Shown here piece by piece: positions 22,607 to 33,389 of a DNA stretch of 64,000 nt (its first letter is position 1; each line of letters begins with the position of its first letter). The position numbers were made by a program, and so were the translations under genes. A model generated the notes under the pieces. The model saw nothing but the letters and a program-made list of their open reading frames with translations, made no database searches and was not told the DNA's origin. The stretch lies in NCBI GenBank assembly GCA_023078685.1, contig JALGAS010000009.1:2976001-3040000 (forward strand). The letters are read 5' to 3'. The DNA comes from Neopestalotiopsis rosae. Taxonomy: Eukaryota; Ascomycota; Sordariomycetes; Amphisphaeriales; Sporocadaceae.

Positions 22607-23688
22607 ATGGCGGACCCTGAGCAAAACGCTCCTTCAACAATCTGTATTGCCCTGCACCGGAAGGACCTTGTCGAGTTAACGGCAAGATGGCGCGTTGGCC
22701 AAGATCCCACCGTCACACAGTGGGAGAACCTCCCCGACGACGACCTGAATTGCTCTGCTACGATAATCTGCGAAAACCTCCAAGTCGGTTCTTTTCCAAT
22801 CAAGCTGGGCAAAACCACTTACTTGCGTGGAGACGCCACGTTCCGTTCTTACAAAAATGCAATGGGCATATCTCAGCTCGATTTACAACCCACAGCCATC
22901 AGAGACGTCGATGCAGTAACGCGGGACTTCCGAGAGCATGTTCGAACATATACTCCCGAGTTTTTAAGAAACCAAGGAGTTTTTGGGCAGGAATTCCTTC
23001 GCATTTGCATGGAGTTCGATCAAGACGCAGATACCTTCCAAAACTTGGCAGCACAGTACTCCTACATGAGAAGTGAGTTTGACTAATTTTTTCGTTCCGT
23101 AAAGATGACTAAGTCAATGCTTCAAGTGTGGACGGTTGGCTCCATGACATTGGAGGGCAACGATTCAGCGCTTCAAGGCTTTGGCATATCTGGAGTGCCT
23201 GAAGACGCAGAGACCTTGGGAGGGTGCTATGTACCATCTCGAATCGTTGTCAGTCAAATGCAAGTAGTGGTGATCCGCGAACTCGAAAGCATGGCGCAAG
23301 CACTCTCTGAAGGATTCTCCCAGCTGTTGAACTCTCCCGAGGTCAAAGATAAATACTGCTTGTATGTCTTTCTTCGCATGATGGCTGAAGGAAACACGGC
23401 AATTACTTCAGATCGTCACAGACACGGCCGTGAAAATGGAGAGGATGTAAGGTACTCCTATGCAGACATTCTTAGTCCTTTGCTGACGCGCAGTAGGGTC
23501 CTTCTTTACCGGAGACAGTCCCAAAGATCGAGCGGAACTTGGAAACGCTTTTCTCATGTCTACAATCCCGTTGCATCTCGATGAACCCACGAATGTACTG
23601 GGATATCTCGGTCTCTGCGAAGGAATTCTATGACATCCTTTTGCAAGATGGTGGAACGGCGTTCGAGTCTCTACGGAAACAGATTTGA
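22607..23688 (+). CDS. hypothetical fungal protein, three exons
   Basis: Exons 22607-23072, 23127-23446 and 23497-23688 join in phase to 325 residues (MADPEQNAPST..., ending FESLRKQI). The N-terminal part contains IALHRKDLVELTARWRVGQD and a Trp-rich acidic segment (QWENLPDDDL). The middle has a long helix-like stretch (MQVVVIRELESMAQALSEGF). There is no signal peptide, membrane segment or recognised domain. Internal consistency of the splicing makes it a real gene, now or recently. Its last 100 or so bases and 3' flank recur at 54476-54590, so this locus has been copied at least in part. Function unknown. Confidence 0.65.
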
Positions 23689-24017
23689 GGAATCATAAGA
23701 TTATGAGTAAATTTATGCTGAATTGGCATTTCCATCAATCACGTTAGTCTGTTTCATGTATCATTGTTACCGGATGAGCCACACAACGCTTTTGTGCATC
23801 GTCATCTTAATAGCTCAGAATCCAGAAAGCTTAGGCGACTCTCCAGATCAGTTGACACTTGAGTTCAGGCATGACTTGCCAAATGAAGAGCGAATCCTTT
23901 GCAGTCCGCAAGGAACGTACATTCCGTTGGCGATCAGAAACGTTGCAAAACTGCAAAAGTAGTTGTAGGAACACCGATGTACCTTACGGTCACGCCTAGT
24001 TTATGCTAGCCATACTA

Positions 24018-24075
24018 GCACCGTTCTGGCCGAATCAGGATGTCAGTCTGACTGACATCCCGATTTGGCGCAGTG
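24018..24075 (+). mobile_element. solo long hairpin of the palindrome family
   Basis: GTTCTGGCCGAATCAGGATG followed by the palindrome core TCAGTCTGACTGACATCC and CGATTTGGCGCAG. The arms extend beyond the 23-bp core (GCCGAAT against ATTTGGC), giving a near-perfect hairpin of about 40 bases. Confidence 0.7.
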
Positions 24076-24189
24076 ACAATACTGACGGGGGTTCAAGGGA
24101 TGACGACGATTCCATCCCGCTAGCCACTCAGGAACCCTACCCAAATTCACTTACTGAGCTTCCACCCAAGGCTAGTGACGCGACCCTTG

Positions 24190-24575
24190 TTTTGGCCCAA
24201 TGCGAATGTCAGCCTGACTGACATCTTGATCTCAAGACTTCTATTCCGTCACTTCAGTTGAAGGTATGTGAAATCCCGTGGACGCGATAGTCTTGCGCCA
24301 GCCAATTGAGACCCCAGACAATTGCAGTCACAGCAACGATGTATGTTGCTATGGCTATCTCGCTAAACATGGATGAAATATCTGATTGTTGTTTCGAATG
24401 GGCAAGCCACTGGCTTAGTGCACTGGGGCTGGCCAGGATCTCTGACTGGTTGGCAGAAAGACAATGTCGGATCCGCTTAACGTCCCTCGAAGCTATGCCA
24501 AATCCGGATGTCAGTCAGACTGACATCCAAATTTGGCCAAACTAATATTCGTGTCATTGTGAAGTGCATCCATTT
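24190..24575 (-). mobile_element. MITE-like element with palindromic termini, copy B (reversed)
   Basis: Bounded by a mutated palindrome (GAATGTCAGCCTGACTGACA, about 24206) and an intact one (GGATGTCAGTCAGACTGACA+TCC, about 24507-24529). The interior (AGACAATTGCAGTCACAGCA, GGGCAAGCCACTGGCTTAGT) is the reverse complement of copy A at 15440-15875. Outside the intact end are the family sequences TTTGGCCAAACTAATATTCG and AAGTGCATCC. Confidence 0.75.
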
Positions 24576-27500
24576 TTCACCGCCCTGGCCTATAAGCCCG
24601 GCTGATCACGGTTTGCTTTGCCGGATTGGAGCCACGACCACAGCGCCGCCAGAATATCGTGAATATTTCTGATGAAGGGCTAGTTATAAGAAAGCCGCTT
24701 TAGCTTGGGTCCGAAAAGACCCATATGGAAAGTGACACAACGCGATGGATTATTGCCACAACTAGTCCGATCTGCGAACAGCAGGAAGTACTGAGATGAT
24801 ACAGTGTACTGTACCAATTCTGACGTGCTGGACTTGGGCATACGTACGCAGCACGCCTTCCATCAGACATGTCAAGATCTAGAGGAGACATAATGCACAG
24901 GCTTCCAGAAAAGCATGTACTTCACTTTGTCTCCTACGCGTCCATGACAATTCCATTCGTCAGGGTACAACCCTCCTGTCTCCTATCGCAGGCCGTTATT
25001 GACCAGTGGCTCCATGGGCAAATTGTTTCCTGTTTCATCGTCCTACACACACCCTTGCATACAATGCAGTTGTAATGTATTTTCAAAACGAGGATGTCAA
25101 TATTTTTCTGATATCAACAACGGATTGGTCGCTGTGCGCTCCTGTGACAAGAATGCTTATACCTTTGCCCCCATCCAGGCTGCCAAACCAACTGCTCTCG
25201 AACCTACAACGCTACCGTTACCACGTGCAAATACTACGCCCACGGTTTTAGCTGCAAGCACATGTCGCTCACCTCTGCCCGGTTCTACAACCCGGCCTCA
25301 TTCATGCAGACCCCTGTGATAGGCGCACTATTTGGCACACGATTGGCCTTGAGGAGGCTTGCGACGGGTGACAGATCTGGTGTCCCGACAAGTGCCCGCC
25401 GTCGCCTGTCGTTAGAGGCCACAATGGAGGAGGTGAATGGCTGCCGCCATGAATATGCAACAGTGGCGATATCTAGGGACTGAAGATTTCGAGCAGACTA
25501 AGATAGCTAAAACTAAGGCTACGTATTACAGCATAATAAAGCTTACATGGAATGCGCATAACGACTGGTGGCAGCCAATACTTGAGACCCGACGGATGCA
25601 AGTCTCTTCATCCGCTGTGCTGCCTGAACTATCCTCGTCCGATGTCATGATGTAGGATTTCGTCACGGTATCCCCTGTAAAGCTTAATCTAGTGGCTGGA
25701 CCATGAAGCATCTGCTAGGGACATCTTTCTTGATCAAAGACCATCATCAAGAATGATCGACAATCATTCGTAACCGCATCATTCTCACGCCCCGTTGGTA
25801 TGAAAAGTTTTTGACCAACAAGGAATGGGGAATGAAACGTTCAGGAAATTTGTACGTAACATAACGCCCAATTTCCATGGGTGCCTATTTTAAAATGAGT
25901 CGATCCGCGATTCCCGCAACATATGCCGGGCAACTCCAAGAACTGCAACAGTATGATAGGTGGCTCAATTCTCAGAAAATGATGCCTAAGATTTGACATA
26001 TGAATATAATATATGTGCAATTATGCTAACCACTCGGGCGTTCCAGAGTCGTGGCAAGTATGATGCCTACCGCCGTAGGCAGGCTCGAATCTGATACTCA
26101 GCAGGCTCTATATAATACTTCTCTCTTGCACCAATCCAAATAGCTCAACACAAACTCCCAGTGGTGTTGCAACCCTCCGATCCATTGCATTATCTGAATC
26201 ATCTTGCCATCTTGTTCTATTTCTTTTCAAAAACATACCTCATATACGCTCGCAAATCCGTCTTAGGTTCAGTCGATGGGTATGGCCAAAACAGCAACCC
26301 AAAAAAGTAATGACACGGGGAATATGTTTGCATCTCAGTTTTCTATACCTGCAAAGCGCCAAGAAGAGTAAAGATCAGATCGCTATAGTCGTCATGATAT
26401 CCTCGGTCACAGCGTGTATCGAGAACGAGCACTCGGACACTTCGACAGGGCTGGAGCTTGCTTATTTGCTCGCTACAACCAAAAAGAAATTCTCCATCTC
26501 GACCCACTTGCATGCCTCAAAGTAATTGGGTGAGAGGAGAGCGTTGATTTCAACCGTGCATACAGTTGCTTTAATTCAAGTACGCACTGTAGTCCCAACG
26601 CAGTCTGTCATAGCAGCCCTGATAAATGTTTTGGCAATTTTCCGGACAGCATTGGCTGGAAAAAATTGGGCTGCCGCGCAGATGATCTCGACATAGTATA
26701 TTTGAAGACACACTGCGTTAGGAGGATGCGACGGCCTAGGTAACAGGAGTTCCGACCTGCCAAAGTATTTCCTTCAACTGAATCATCTACAACATCTTGT
26801 TTAAATGTGTACGCTCTGGTTGTGACTGTACCCTCCCGTTTTATGATGTAGGCAAATCCTCGAGAACAATGGTCCTCACCCGAGACGGAGGTCGATATCC
26901 CAACATCTTCCTCTGACAAACCAGTCTAGGCGAGCACGCGTCAATAGTTAGTACCTCACCCTACTCCTGGGATGCAGGAAAGTACTAATGGGGAATGGAA
27001 AGATATATGTGAATTTGGCGGGGTGACAGCATATGTGCATATGTGGCAACACTAGAGTTCAATTGCCGTCTTGCAGCGGGTTGGCGTACGACTCGACTGT
27101 AGCGCCTCGTATGGCATAAATATTATCAACCCTCACTGTCAATAGTACCATCAAATGGTATTTATTGCTGGTCTATTTTTTCACTCTCGCAGCTCGCCCC
27201 ACAACTCACATAAATGAGAGATATGAGCTTCCATTCAAAATGAGCTCTGAATCTTCTGCTTTGATTTGTTCTCTGGCTCTTTCCTCAGCCCACAAACCTA
27301 TTTCTTTCTACCGTTGCGACTTGGCCTTACTTTTATCTGTGGGTTCTGCTTTGACAGACACGGCCATCAGCACTATACTACTTCCATGGCTGACAAAAGA
27401 CCTGCCATCCGACCAACGAATGCTGTGGATATACGGCGCCTCGTGTTGTTTCGATCACCTTGCTGAATATTCGTGGACGGATATTTCAGATTTCATCCGC

Positions 27501-27957
27501 AGCTTCTGGTTCGACGCGCTTTATGACCGCAGGCTTATGCTTGATAAGTGGGGAAGATTTCATTAGAATTGAACGGGATATCATTGTTGATATCACAAAA
27601 AATGAGCGAGTGAGTGCTTATGCTCAGCAAAAAAAGTAAACCGGGATGGTACCGTAGACATTTCAACGACGGCGTCGCTTCCGTTTACAAAATACGAAAT
27701 GGTGCATTCCAGGTGACGACCATTAACGGATCTGTGTCTGGGTTAGGCAATTTGAGAACTCAAGCATTGTTCTGCTGGCAAACAATTGGAGCATTCGGCG
27801 ATATGTTCCTCCACTATGGCTTTTGTAATGCTTAATGTTTAGAAATTCAATAAATTGGGCATTGGGGAAATCTCTGTAGAACGGAAACAGCCAATTAGTT
27901 ATACAGCAGGGAAGCATATGAAAATCAAGTTATCAATTTAAAATGGAGCACAATTAG
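24576..27957. other. gene-poor stretch
   Basis: About 3.4 kb with only weak coding signals. One is listed separately at 25148-25483. Another, at 27240-27566 (MSSESSALICSLALSSAHKP...), may be a remnant related to the following gene but could not be spliced to it. Nothing else is supported. Confidence 0.4.
25148..25483 (+). CDS. cysteine-rich open segment, hypothetical
   Basis: A frame open from about 25148 to a stop at 25483. It begins LYLCPHPGCQTNCSRTYNAT and continues with further Cys residues (VTTCKYYAHGFSCKHM), a spacing that looks like a metal-binding or disulfide module. There is no upstream start in frame (stop at 25142-25144), so a preceding exon would be needed. Not recognised; could be a fragment. 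Confidence 0.25.
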   Translation, partial: QECLYLCPHPGCQTNCSRTYNATVTTCKYYAHGFSCKHMSLTSARFYNPASFMQTPVIGALFGTRLALRRLATGDRSGVPTSARRRLSLEATMEEVNGCRHEYATVAISRD

Positions 27958-28709
27958 CCATCCACGGAAGAGCTTTACGCCAGATGCACCCTCCATTTCT
28001 ATCGAACGGATGACTACCCCGGAGACCTTCCCGTCTTTCTGAGCGGACTTCGGAAATCGACATTCGTCCTCATCAGATCAGTAACAGTTGAATTTCCAGC
28101 ATGTCCTTCAGCACATAACAAACCCGACTTCGATGCGTTCAAAGCTGGCCTTGATTGGCTGTGGCATCAGCCACTAAAACGGTTCACAATGAGCTGCTCA
28201 ATGTTGAAACGTTTGCCGAGACTCGAAGACATAGAAACATTGTTCGAATTTGATAAAATACAGAATTTCAAGTTTGAATTGCCGGACAAATTCTATCGCC
28301 CGGAAGAGAGAAACGGACTTAGAGAGCTAGTCGATCAGACATCGGGCACACTTACTTCAGATGAGGAGGTACTCTTGGGGATACTTGAAGAGATTAAAGA
28401 AGTTTTGGAAAAGAGGAAACAAAGAACACAAATCCAGAGAGAGGGACTGGAAGCCCGGCAGGCCCGCCCCTTAGAATTGGCAGTGAGTCGAAATTCATAT
28501 CCCAGGAAGAACTTGAGCTCACAGCCAAAAAGATTGAGGAAGCGTCTCATTGGTTAATCGTTTCGACTTCGAAATATCGTAAAACTACTCGGCAGGGACA
28601 ATTAGCGATGGCTAGACGGCGCCGGCAGAGACGATTAGCTAGAGCAGTCCGGCACCGGCAGAACCGCTCAGCAAGGGCTAGACTACTTCGGCGCCCGCAG
28701 TATCATTGA
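27958..28709 (+). pseudogene. hypothetical protein gene with internal frame break and Arg-rich tail
   Basis: Open from an acceptor-like AATTAG at 27957. The first part, EELYARCTLHFYRTDDYPGD ... LDWLWHQPL, resembles the conserved region following short F-box-like motifs in fungal DUF7730-type proteins (weak recognition). It runs to about 28470 with a charged helix (EEIKEVLEKRKQRTQIQREG). There a +1 frame change is needed: the next frame continues IGSESKFISQEELELTAKKI and ends with a strongly basic tail (MARRRRQRRLARAVRHRQNR) at 28709. Both parts look coding and no GT/AG intron fits, so a frameshift mutation, sequence error or unusual short intron is implied. The start exon was not found. Confidence 0.45.
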
Positions 28710-29395
28710 GTGAAATACAGGCTTCTGATTACTTCTGCGTGCATTGAAACATCGCGAAGAGGCCCTTCATAAACAGCAACAAAGGTATCATGTGCAGCCG
28801 TAGCTCTGGCTTTTGGAATGTTGGCACTAGCTGCTTTTTCGTTTCAATGGCGTTAGAGGTTTCTTTATTGCACTAGATCTCAAAACATATGCAATCTTTC
28901 GTGTCGTTTGTAATTTGTCAATCGTCATAGCTGACATCAGCCAAGACGCGTTCACGGTGTAAACATGTCTGCAAACCATCAACAGGATGCGGCGAGAGTC
29001 GATCGTTGTAAGCAACGGATGGCCCAGGTCGATTCTCAGCCATGCAACGCGTTGCAGACTAATGAAGTACTTGCTGCCTTTCTTCAAGACGCACACAGTG
29101 ATACATGGAAAGACACGCTGGCCGCCGAATCTGGAGATTAGCAGAATTTGTTCGTGTTCCACCAAGATAGATGCCAATGGCCGCGTTGATCTGGAGCATG
29201 ACCCGTACTGCCTCCGCAAACATTTCACGATACGGTGGGGAGTGTTAAAAGACCAGCCCAAGACCGGACGGTGCCTACCACAAGAAGACGCTCCTGCGCC
29301 ATAAACGGTCTGCCTTTCGATAGAGTATTCACGTGGCGTATCGTTTTATTTGTCTAGAAGATACCGGGGAAATTCGTCACGTAAAGCATTTTCAG

Positions 29396-30757
29396 TTACA
29401 GAAGACCATTAAGCACTTCTTTTACCTTTGGAGTCATGTGGACATGGTCCTCTGCAGATTGCACCAAATTGCCTTCCATTCTTTTCCGGTGAACTGCCAA
29501 CGGTTGCGCTTCCTTGAAAAGCTGCCCATAGAAATCCCTCAACTCCATGGTCGTCCTTGTGTCCAGCTGCTTGGAAAACCCATAGCCCCGTGCGGTAACG
29601 GCAATCCCGGACGCAGCAGACTCCGCACAAACATTTTTTATTGCGAGAAAATGACGCAGCCTCCAGATGGACGGACGGGGTGTCTTTGCCTCAAGGAACA
29701 CGCGCAAGCGAACAAGGAGGTCGTCATGTTTAGCGAGCAAAAACTTTTTCCGATCGGCAAGTCTCGCCAGCATTTGTTGAGCATGGTTGTGAGCTTCCCT
29801 CCTTCCAGAATTCGTCGAAGCTGCATATAGGACCTTGCTCCTTCATCCATTTCACCGTAGCTGATGACCCGATACTTTGAGCGTATTGCTCTCGGGACAT
29901 TGATCCGAAGAGCATAGTGTTGTACATTGCCCCGAGCCTCCTTTCCTCATGCTGGTCATGGGAAACAACGAAACCAAAGTCGAACCAGTGGCAGTGTTCC
30001 CTGTTCATCGGCGGCGGGTACAGATTGTCGACGGCCATGCAAAAAAACGCGAAGCAATGCATCTTCGCAAAAGGAGTCAAGTCCTCAAAGTCATTATGTT
30101 GGTCCTCGGGAGCCAGATACTTCCGGCCTCTGGCCTGCATACTTTGTACCTGCGTCACAGGGCTTGGTGGTCGGGGAATTGAGTCGTGACCATCAAGCAG
30201 TTCGAAGCGGGTACGGTATCTCAGGAACCAAAGAAAGTATTCTCCCCTAAAACCCTTGGGTAACTCTTCGAACCTTTCGACTATCTTTGCGGCCATGTAT
30301 GGGTTTCCGCCTGGGTCCGATCGCCACTGGTGGAGCTCTTCGCGTGTGAAATGGTTTGGATAATAGCGAACAAGCCCGGCAAAGACCCCAACTAAGTGTG
30401 ACTCTTCGTTTTTGCTTCACACCGGTCGAACCAATAGTCCTGCCGTACTTGGAGATCCGTCGGAAGTTCATCCATGAGGATATCCTCGTAGAGGTAGTCT
30501 GCTTATGTGACTTGTCGCATATTGCATGCGAGAAAATGTGACAACCGCATCCCCCGTTCACAGATTTTACTACAGAATGGATCTCCTCCGCAGTGAGAGC
30601 ATTGCCGAGCGGTTTCTACCTCAAAGCAGCTAGCGCAAAGCTTTTTAGGATTTTCTGTGGGCGTCTCGTATCGTTTTTGGAATTCTAGGACTTCCTCATC
30701 TTCGATAGGACCCAAGGATCTAGTCGTATCATTCTCAGCATCCAGTTTTGCAAACAT
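29396..30757 (-). CDS. MYND-type zinc finger protein (possibly decayed)
   Basis: The ATG at 30757 starts a segment with a MYND finger at residues 41-79: CASC, CSHC, CSKIC and a final H...C (SHFLACN). MYND fingers bind proline-containing peptides and are common in fungal proteins of unknown function. Downstream segments in other frames are clearly coding: DILMDELPTDLQVRQDYWFD; then VRYYPNHFTREELHQWRSDP running into AAKIVERFEELPKGF and a long frame to about 29800; then MLARLADRKKFLLAKHDDLL to 29396. Joining them needs introns of about 30 bases or frameshifts near 30400 and 29775, so the gene may be damaged. An upstream exon encoding CKCSGKPKEE is also possible. Confidence 0.6.
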
Positions 30758-30841
30758 CGAAGATAGTGGAATAAAATTGAGTGGATAGACGCACCTCTCT
30801 TCTTTGGGTTTCCCGGAGCACTTACAGTAAACGAGAAGAGC

Positions 30842-31504
30842 GTGAGACTTATCGCCCCGGAACGTGGCGGTAACTTCGGAGTATCAAACCTGCGTCCACT
30901 CTCGAGGCGATCGAGCTCTACTGCACTCGAGACGCCAAGTCAGCCAACAACGAAGACATTGACGAGAAACGCTACAACATCTCAAGAGATCGCCGATGCA
31001 ACAACTGATATTATGGGAATTACAAGTACTACCCCAACGAGCACTTTTCGTGGTGGTATACCTTGTCAACCATATGTAGACTGCTTAGCAATCCCTGAAA
31101 GCTTCCATGCCAGCCCTTCGACTACTATCACTGAGACACATCTATTACCGTCTGTTACATGTATACCGTTCGCTTCCGGCGACGAGGTTCCAAAGCTCGT
31201 TGCGCTGCAGTTTGTGAGCGAGTTTTGCGAGGACCGAGGATTAGACTTCACTCAAAATCAAATCTTGACTTTCGGTGGTGCAGACATCAATCCGGAAATG
31301 GATTTAGGCGCGGTTTTGACAGTGACTTTCAGAAGGCCTATGAATGCCGAAGACTGCGATGAAAATTGTACAGTCGCATTCAAAAGCCTTTTGGACACTT
31401 GCTCGACAAACGAGAATAATGGGCTTGTGTTCAATGGCATGGCGACGTCGAATCAACAATGCGCGAGTTATTGCATAAAAGCTACCGACCAGATCACAGC
31501 GTAG
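30842..31504 (+). CDS. Cys-rich protein with Ser/Thr linker, start unresolved
   Basis: Open to a stop at 31504. No ATG at 30842; the first in-frame ATG is near 31014, so an upstream exon is likely. The N-terminal part is a Ser/Thr/Pro-rich linker. It is followed by a domain with paired cysteines (FCEDRGLDF, AEDCDENCTVAFKSLLDTC, QQCASYC). This resembles the accessory domains of about 100 residues at the C-terminus of fungal secreted hydrolases and uncharacterised surface proteins (inference from Cys pattern and linker). It is divergent from the MYND gene, with start regions less than 100 bases apart. No catalytic domain is seen, so it may be a truncated C-terminal part. Confidence 0.45.
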   Translation: MRLIAPERGGNFGVSNLRPLSRRSSSTALETPSQPTTKTLTRNATTSQEIADATTDIMGITSTTPTSTFRGGIPCQPYVDCLAIPESFHASPSTTITETHLLPSVTCIPFASGDEVPKLVALQFVSEFCEDRGLDFTQNQILTFGGADINPEMDLGAVLTVTFRRPMNAEDCDENCTVAFKSLLDTCSTNENNGLVFNGMATSNQQCASYCIKATDQITA

Positions 31505-32176
31505 GCTAGCCGAGAAAATCGCCCGGCCAGGCTCTGGTGGGACTAAGCCGAGATAGTTACATCTGTGTCGTCTATGTGTCATGGGATCTTCGACTGTAAT
31601 TCGGTTGCATATTTGGAAAATATAGCACCTCGACAAATTGTCTACTATCTGAGTTGCACTATCAAGCCGCTCAGATAGAAACTGCTCCACATGCCATCAT
31701 TCTGACCATAGCTGACATATCGCACAAGTCTGCGTGCGGTAGTGCTCAAAATGTTGCTGGCTAGACTGTCGATGTTGAATCACTGATGATCCATTATGAA
31801 TTGCCCGCTAGTGTATCTCTCGCATCTAATAAATCTGGCAGATATGGAGGTAGCCAAGTGCTCTGGCTGCCGCTCAAAAGTTTTGTCCGTCCCTATTTTC
31901 CAATTCATCCCGTTAGACTAACACCACTCCAAAGCAAAATATAGTCTATTCAGCTTCACGTCGCTTCAACATACAGATGAATCAATCGACGTATTCCAAC
32001 AACCGACTAGTACACTTTCAGGATCGAATGGTCTATTTAGTGGGAGGTAGTGCATGAAGTACGGGGCGTTAAGCGAGACAAGTTGATGGGTGTTCTCCGG
32101 TTATCTCAACAGAGACACTCCTTTATTCAACAGCGCTCGTCTGGAAATATCTGTGGATTCTAGTCTATATCTGCAT
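31505..32176. other. intergenic, converging 3' ends
   Basis: No supported gene between the Cys-rich gene (+) and the secreted protein gene (-). Confidence 0.5.
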
Positions 32177-32836
32177 CTACAGAGCCAACGACTCGGCCCC
32201 CGTCATGTAGTCAATGTTGTACACAGGACAGGTTGTAAGAGGATCCAAGGATCCTAGAGTATTAGGGCAGCCTGGCTGATTGGTCAAGGCAAAGTTGGGC
32301 ATGGTGCAGGTCTCATCATATCCATATGTGCAAGCAGCGTTGGCAATATTGTAAAGTGCAGCATTTCGTCCGACCCAGGAGTCTGTTGGGCAATTGCTTA
32401 CAAAGTTCATTGCATTTGCTGCAGAAAATGCAAGGCGTCCCTCTGACTCGACGAGCAAATTTACACATTCAGACATGTCAATGTCCTTGTAAGTAGCAGC
32501 GATGCCGCCACCAGTAGTGGGATGCTGCGTAGCAGACTCCCCAGTGTAGAGGTAGTTCCAAGCATCATAGGAAATATCGTAAGCACCACCAGACTGGTCA
32601 ATCCTGAGGAGATTGACAGATCTGCCATTGGCGCTAACCTGAACACAGATGCTATCACAGCTGGGAAAGGACGGCCAGTATGCGATGCGATTGGTATTGA
32701 CTTTGCAGCCAAGGACGCCAATCGAGGAGGAGTATCTGTCGTGAGGCGTAACGAAGATGCTGTTATCGCGGCGAAATTTCGTAGCAATAATCGGAGCTAT
32801 TGTGGTACCTAGGAGGTAGAAGATGGGGGCGAGCAT
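32177..32836 (-). CDS. secreted double-psi beta-barrel (barwin-like) family protein
   Basis: Single exon, 219 residues, ATG at 32836. The N-terminus MLAPIFYLLGTTIAPIIATK is a signal peptide. The body has the pattern I associate with fungal secreted barwin/DPBB-type proteins: VTPHDRYSSSIGVLGCKVNT, IAYWPSFPSCDSICVQV, SGGAYDISYDAWNYLYTG and TGGGIAATYKDIDMSECV. Eight or more Cys residues could pair. Secreted; related proteins are small apoplastic or cell-wall-binding proteins without a proven enzyme activity. The C-terminal third (CPTDSWVGRNAALYNIANAA, CTMPNF) is also Cys-rich. No frame damage. Confidence 0.8.
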   Translation of the reverse strand: MLAPIFYLLGTTIAPIIATKFRRDNSIFVTPHDRYSSSIGVLGCKVNTNRIAYWPSFPSCDSICVQVSANGRSVNLLRIDQSGGAYDISYDAWNYLYTGESATQHPTTGGGIAATYKDIDMSECVNLLVESEGRLAFSAANAMNFVSNCPTDSWVGRNAALYNIANAACTYGYDETCTMPNFALTNQPGCPNTLGSLDPLTTCPVYNIDYMTGAESLAL

Positions 32837-33389
32837 TTTGGGAATTGCCTACAGTAACAGTCTTCTGGTTCGATATGCTGATTCATGCAGTGGTTTAAGT
32901 ATGTAAAGTACACCATGAATACTATGATGTGTCGATGGAACATAATGGACGTGCAAACCGTGCACTGCCGTTTTCAGATCTACCTCCCAAGAAACGCCAG
33001 AAATGGAGTATCTTCACAATACCTCAAATGAGTGGATATGTGTGATGTTTCCAATTCCTGCACTTCGAATCGAGCTACTTTTGGGGCACTTGGTTGAAAT
33101 AGCATGGGAAGAGTCAGCAGGATAAGCGATACAAACCCCACGGCGGCCCGAGCATAGCCTACATTTCAACTCAACTAAGCCTATCCTGGCGGAACCGCTC
33201 TCCCCCGCAAAACAAATCCCATTTCCGTTGCGCCCCAATTAACGCGTTCGCGACCTTCATTCCGAGACATCGACTGTCGCTACCTTGACTACTTTCCGTC
33301 AAGGCATAAGTCAGTAACACGAATCACCGAGTCGCCATCAATGTCCGAGCGAGTCTGAAAAGTTCTTGAATTGTGCAAGTCTGATCAGA
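32837..33389. other. divergent intergenic region
   Basis: About 550 bases between the divergent starts at 32836 (-) and 33390 (+), holding both promoters. Nothing further is seen. Confidence 0.5.

Noticed and set aside
22687..23076. 129-residue plus-strand frame
   Set aside because: Alternate-frame shadow of the three-exon gene at 22607-23688.
6098..23688. Secondary-metabolite gene cluster (regulators plus LaeA-like methyltransferase)
   Set aside because: No PKS, NRPS, terpene synthase, P450 or tailoring oxidase is present anywhere in the window; the MFS gene is 36 kb away.
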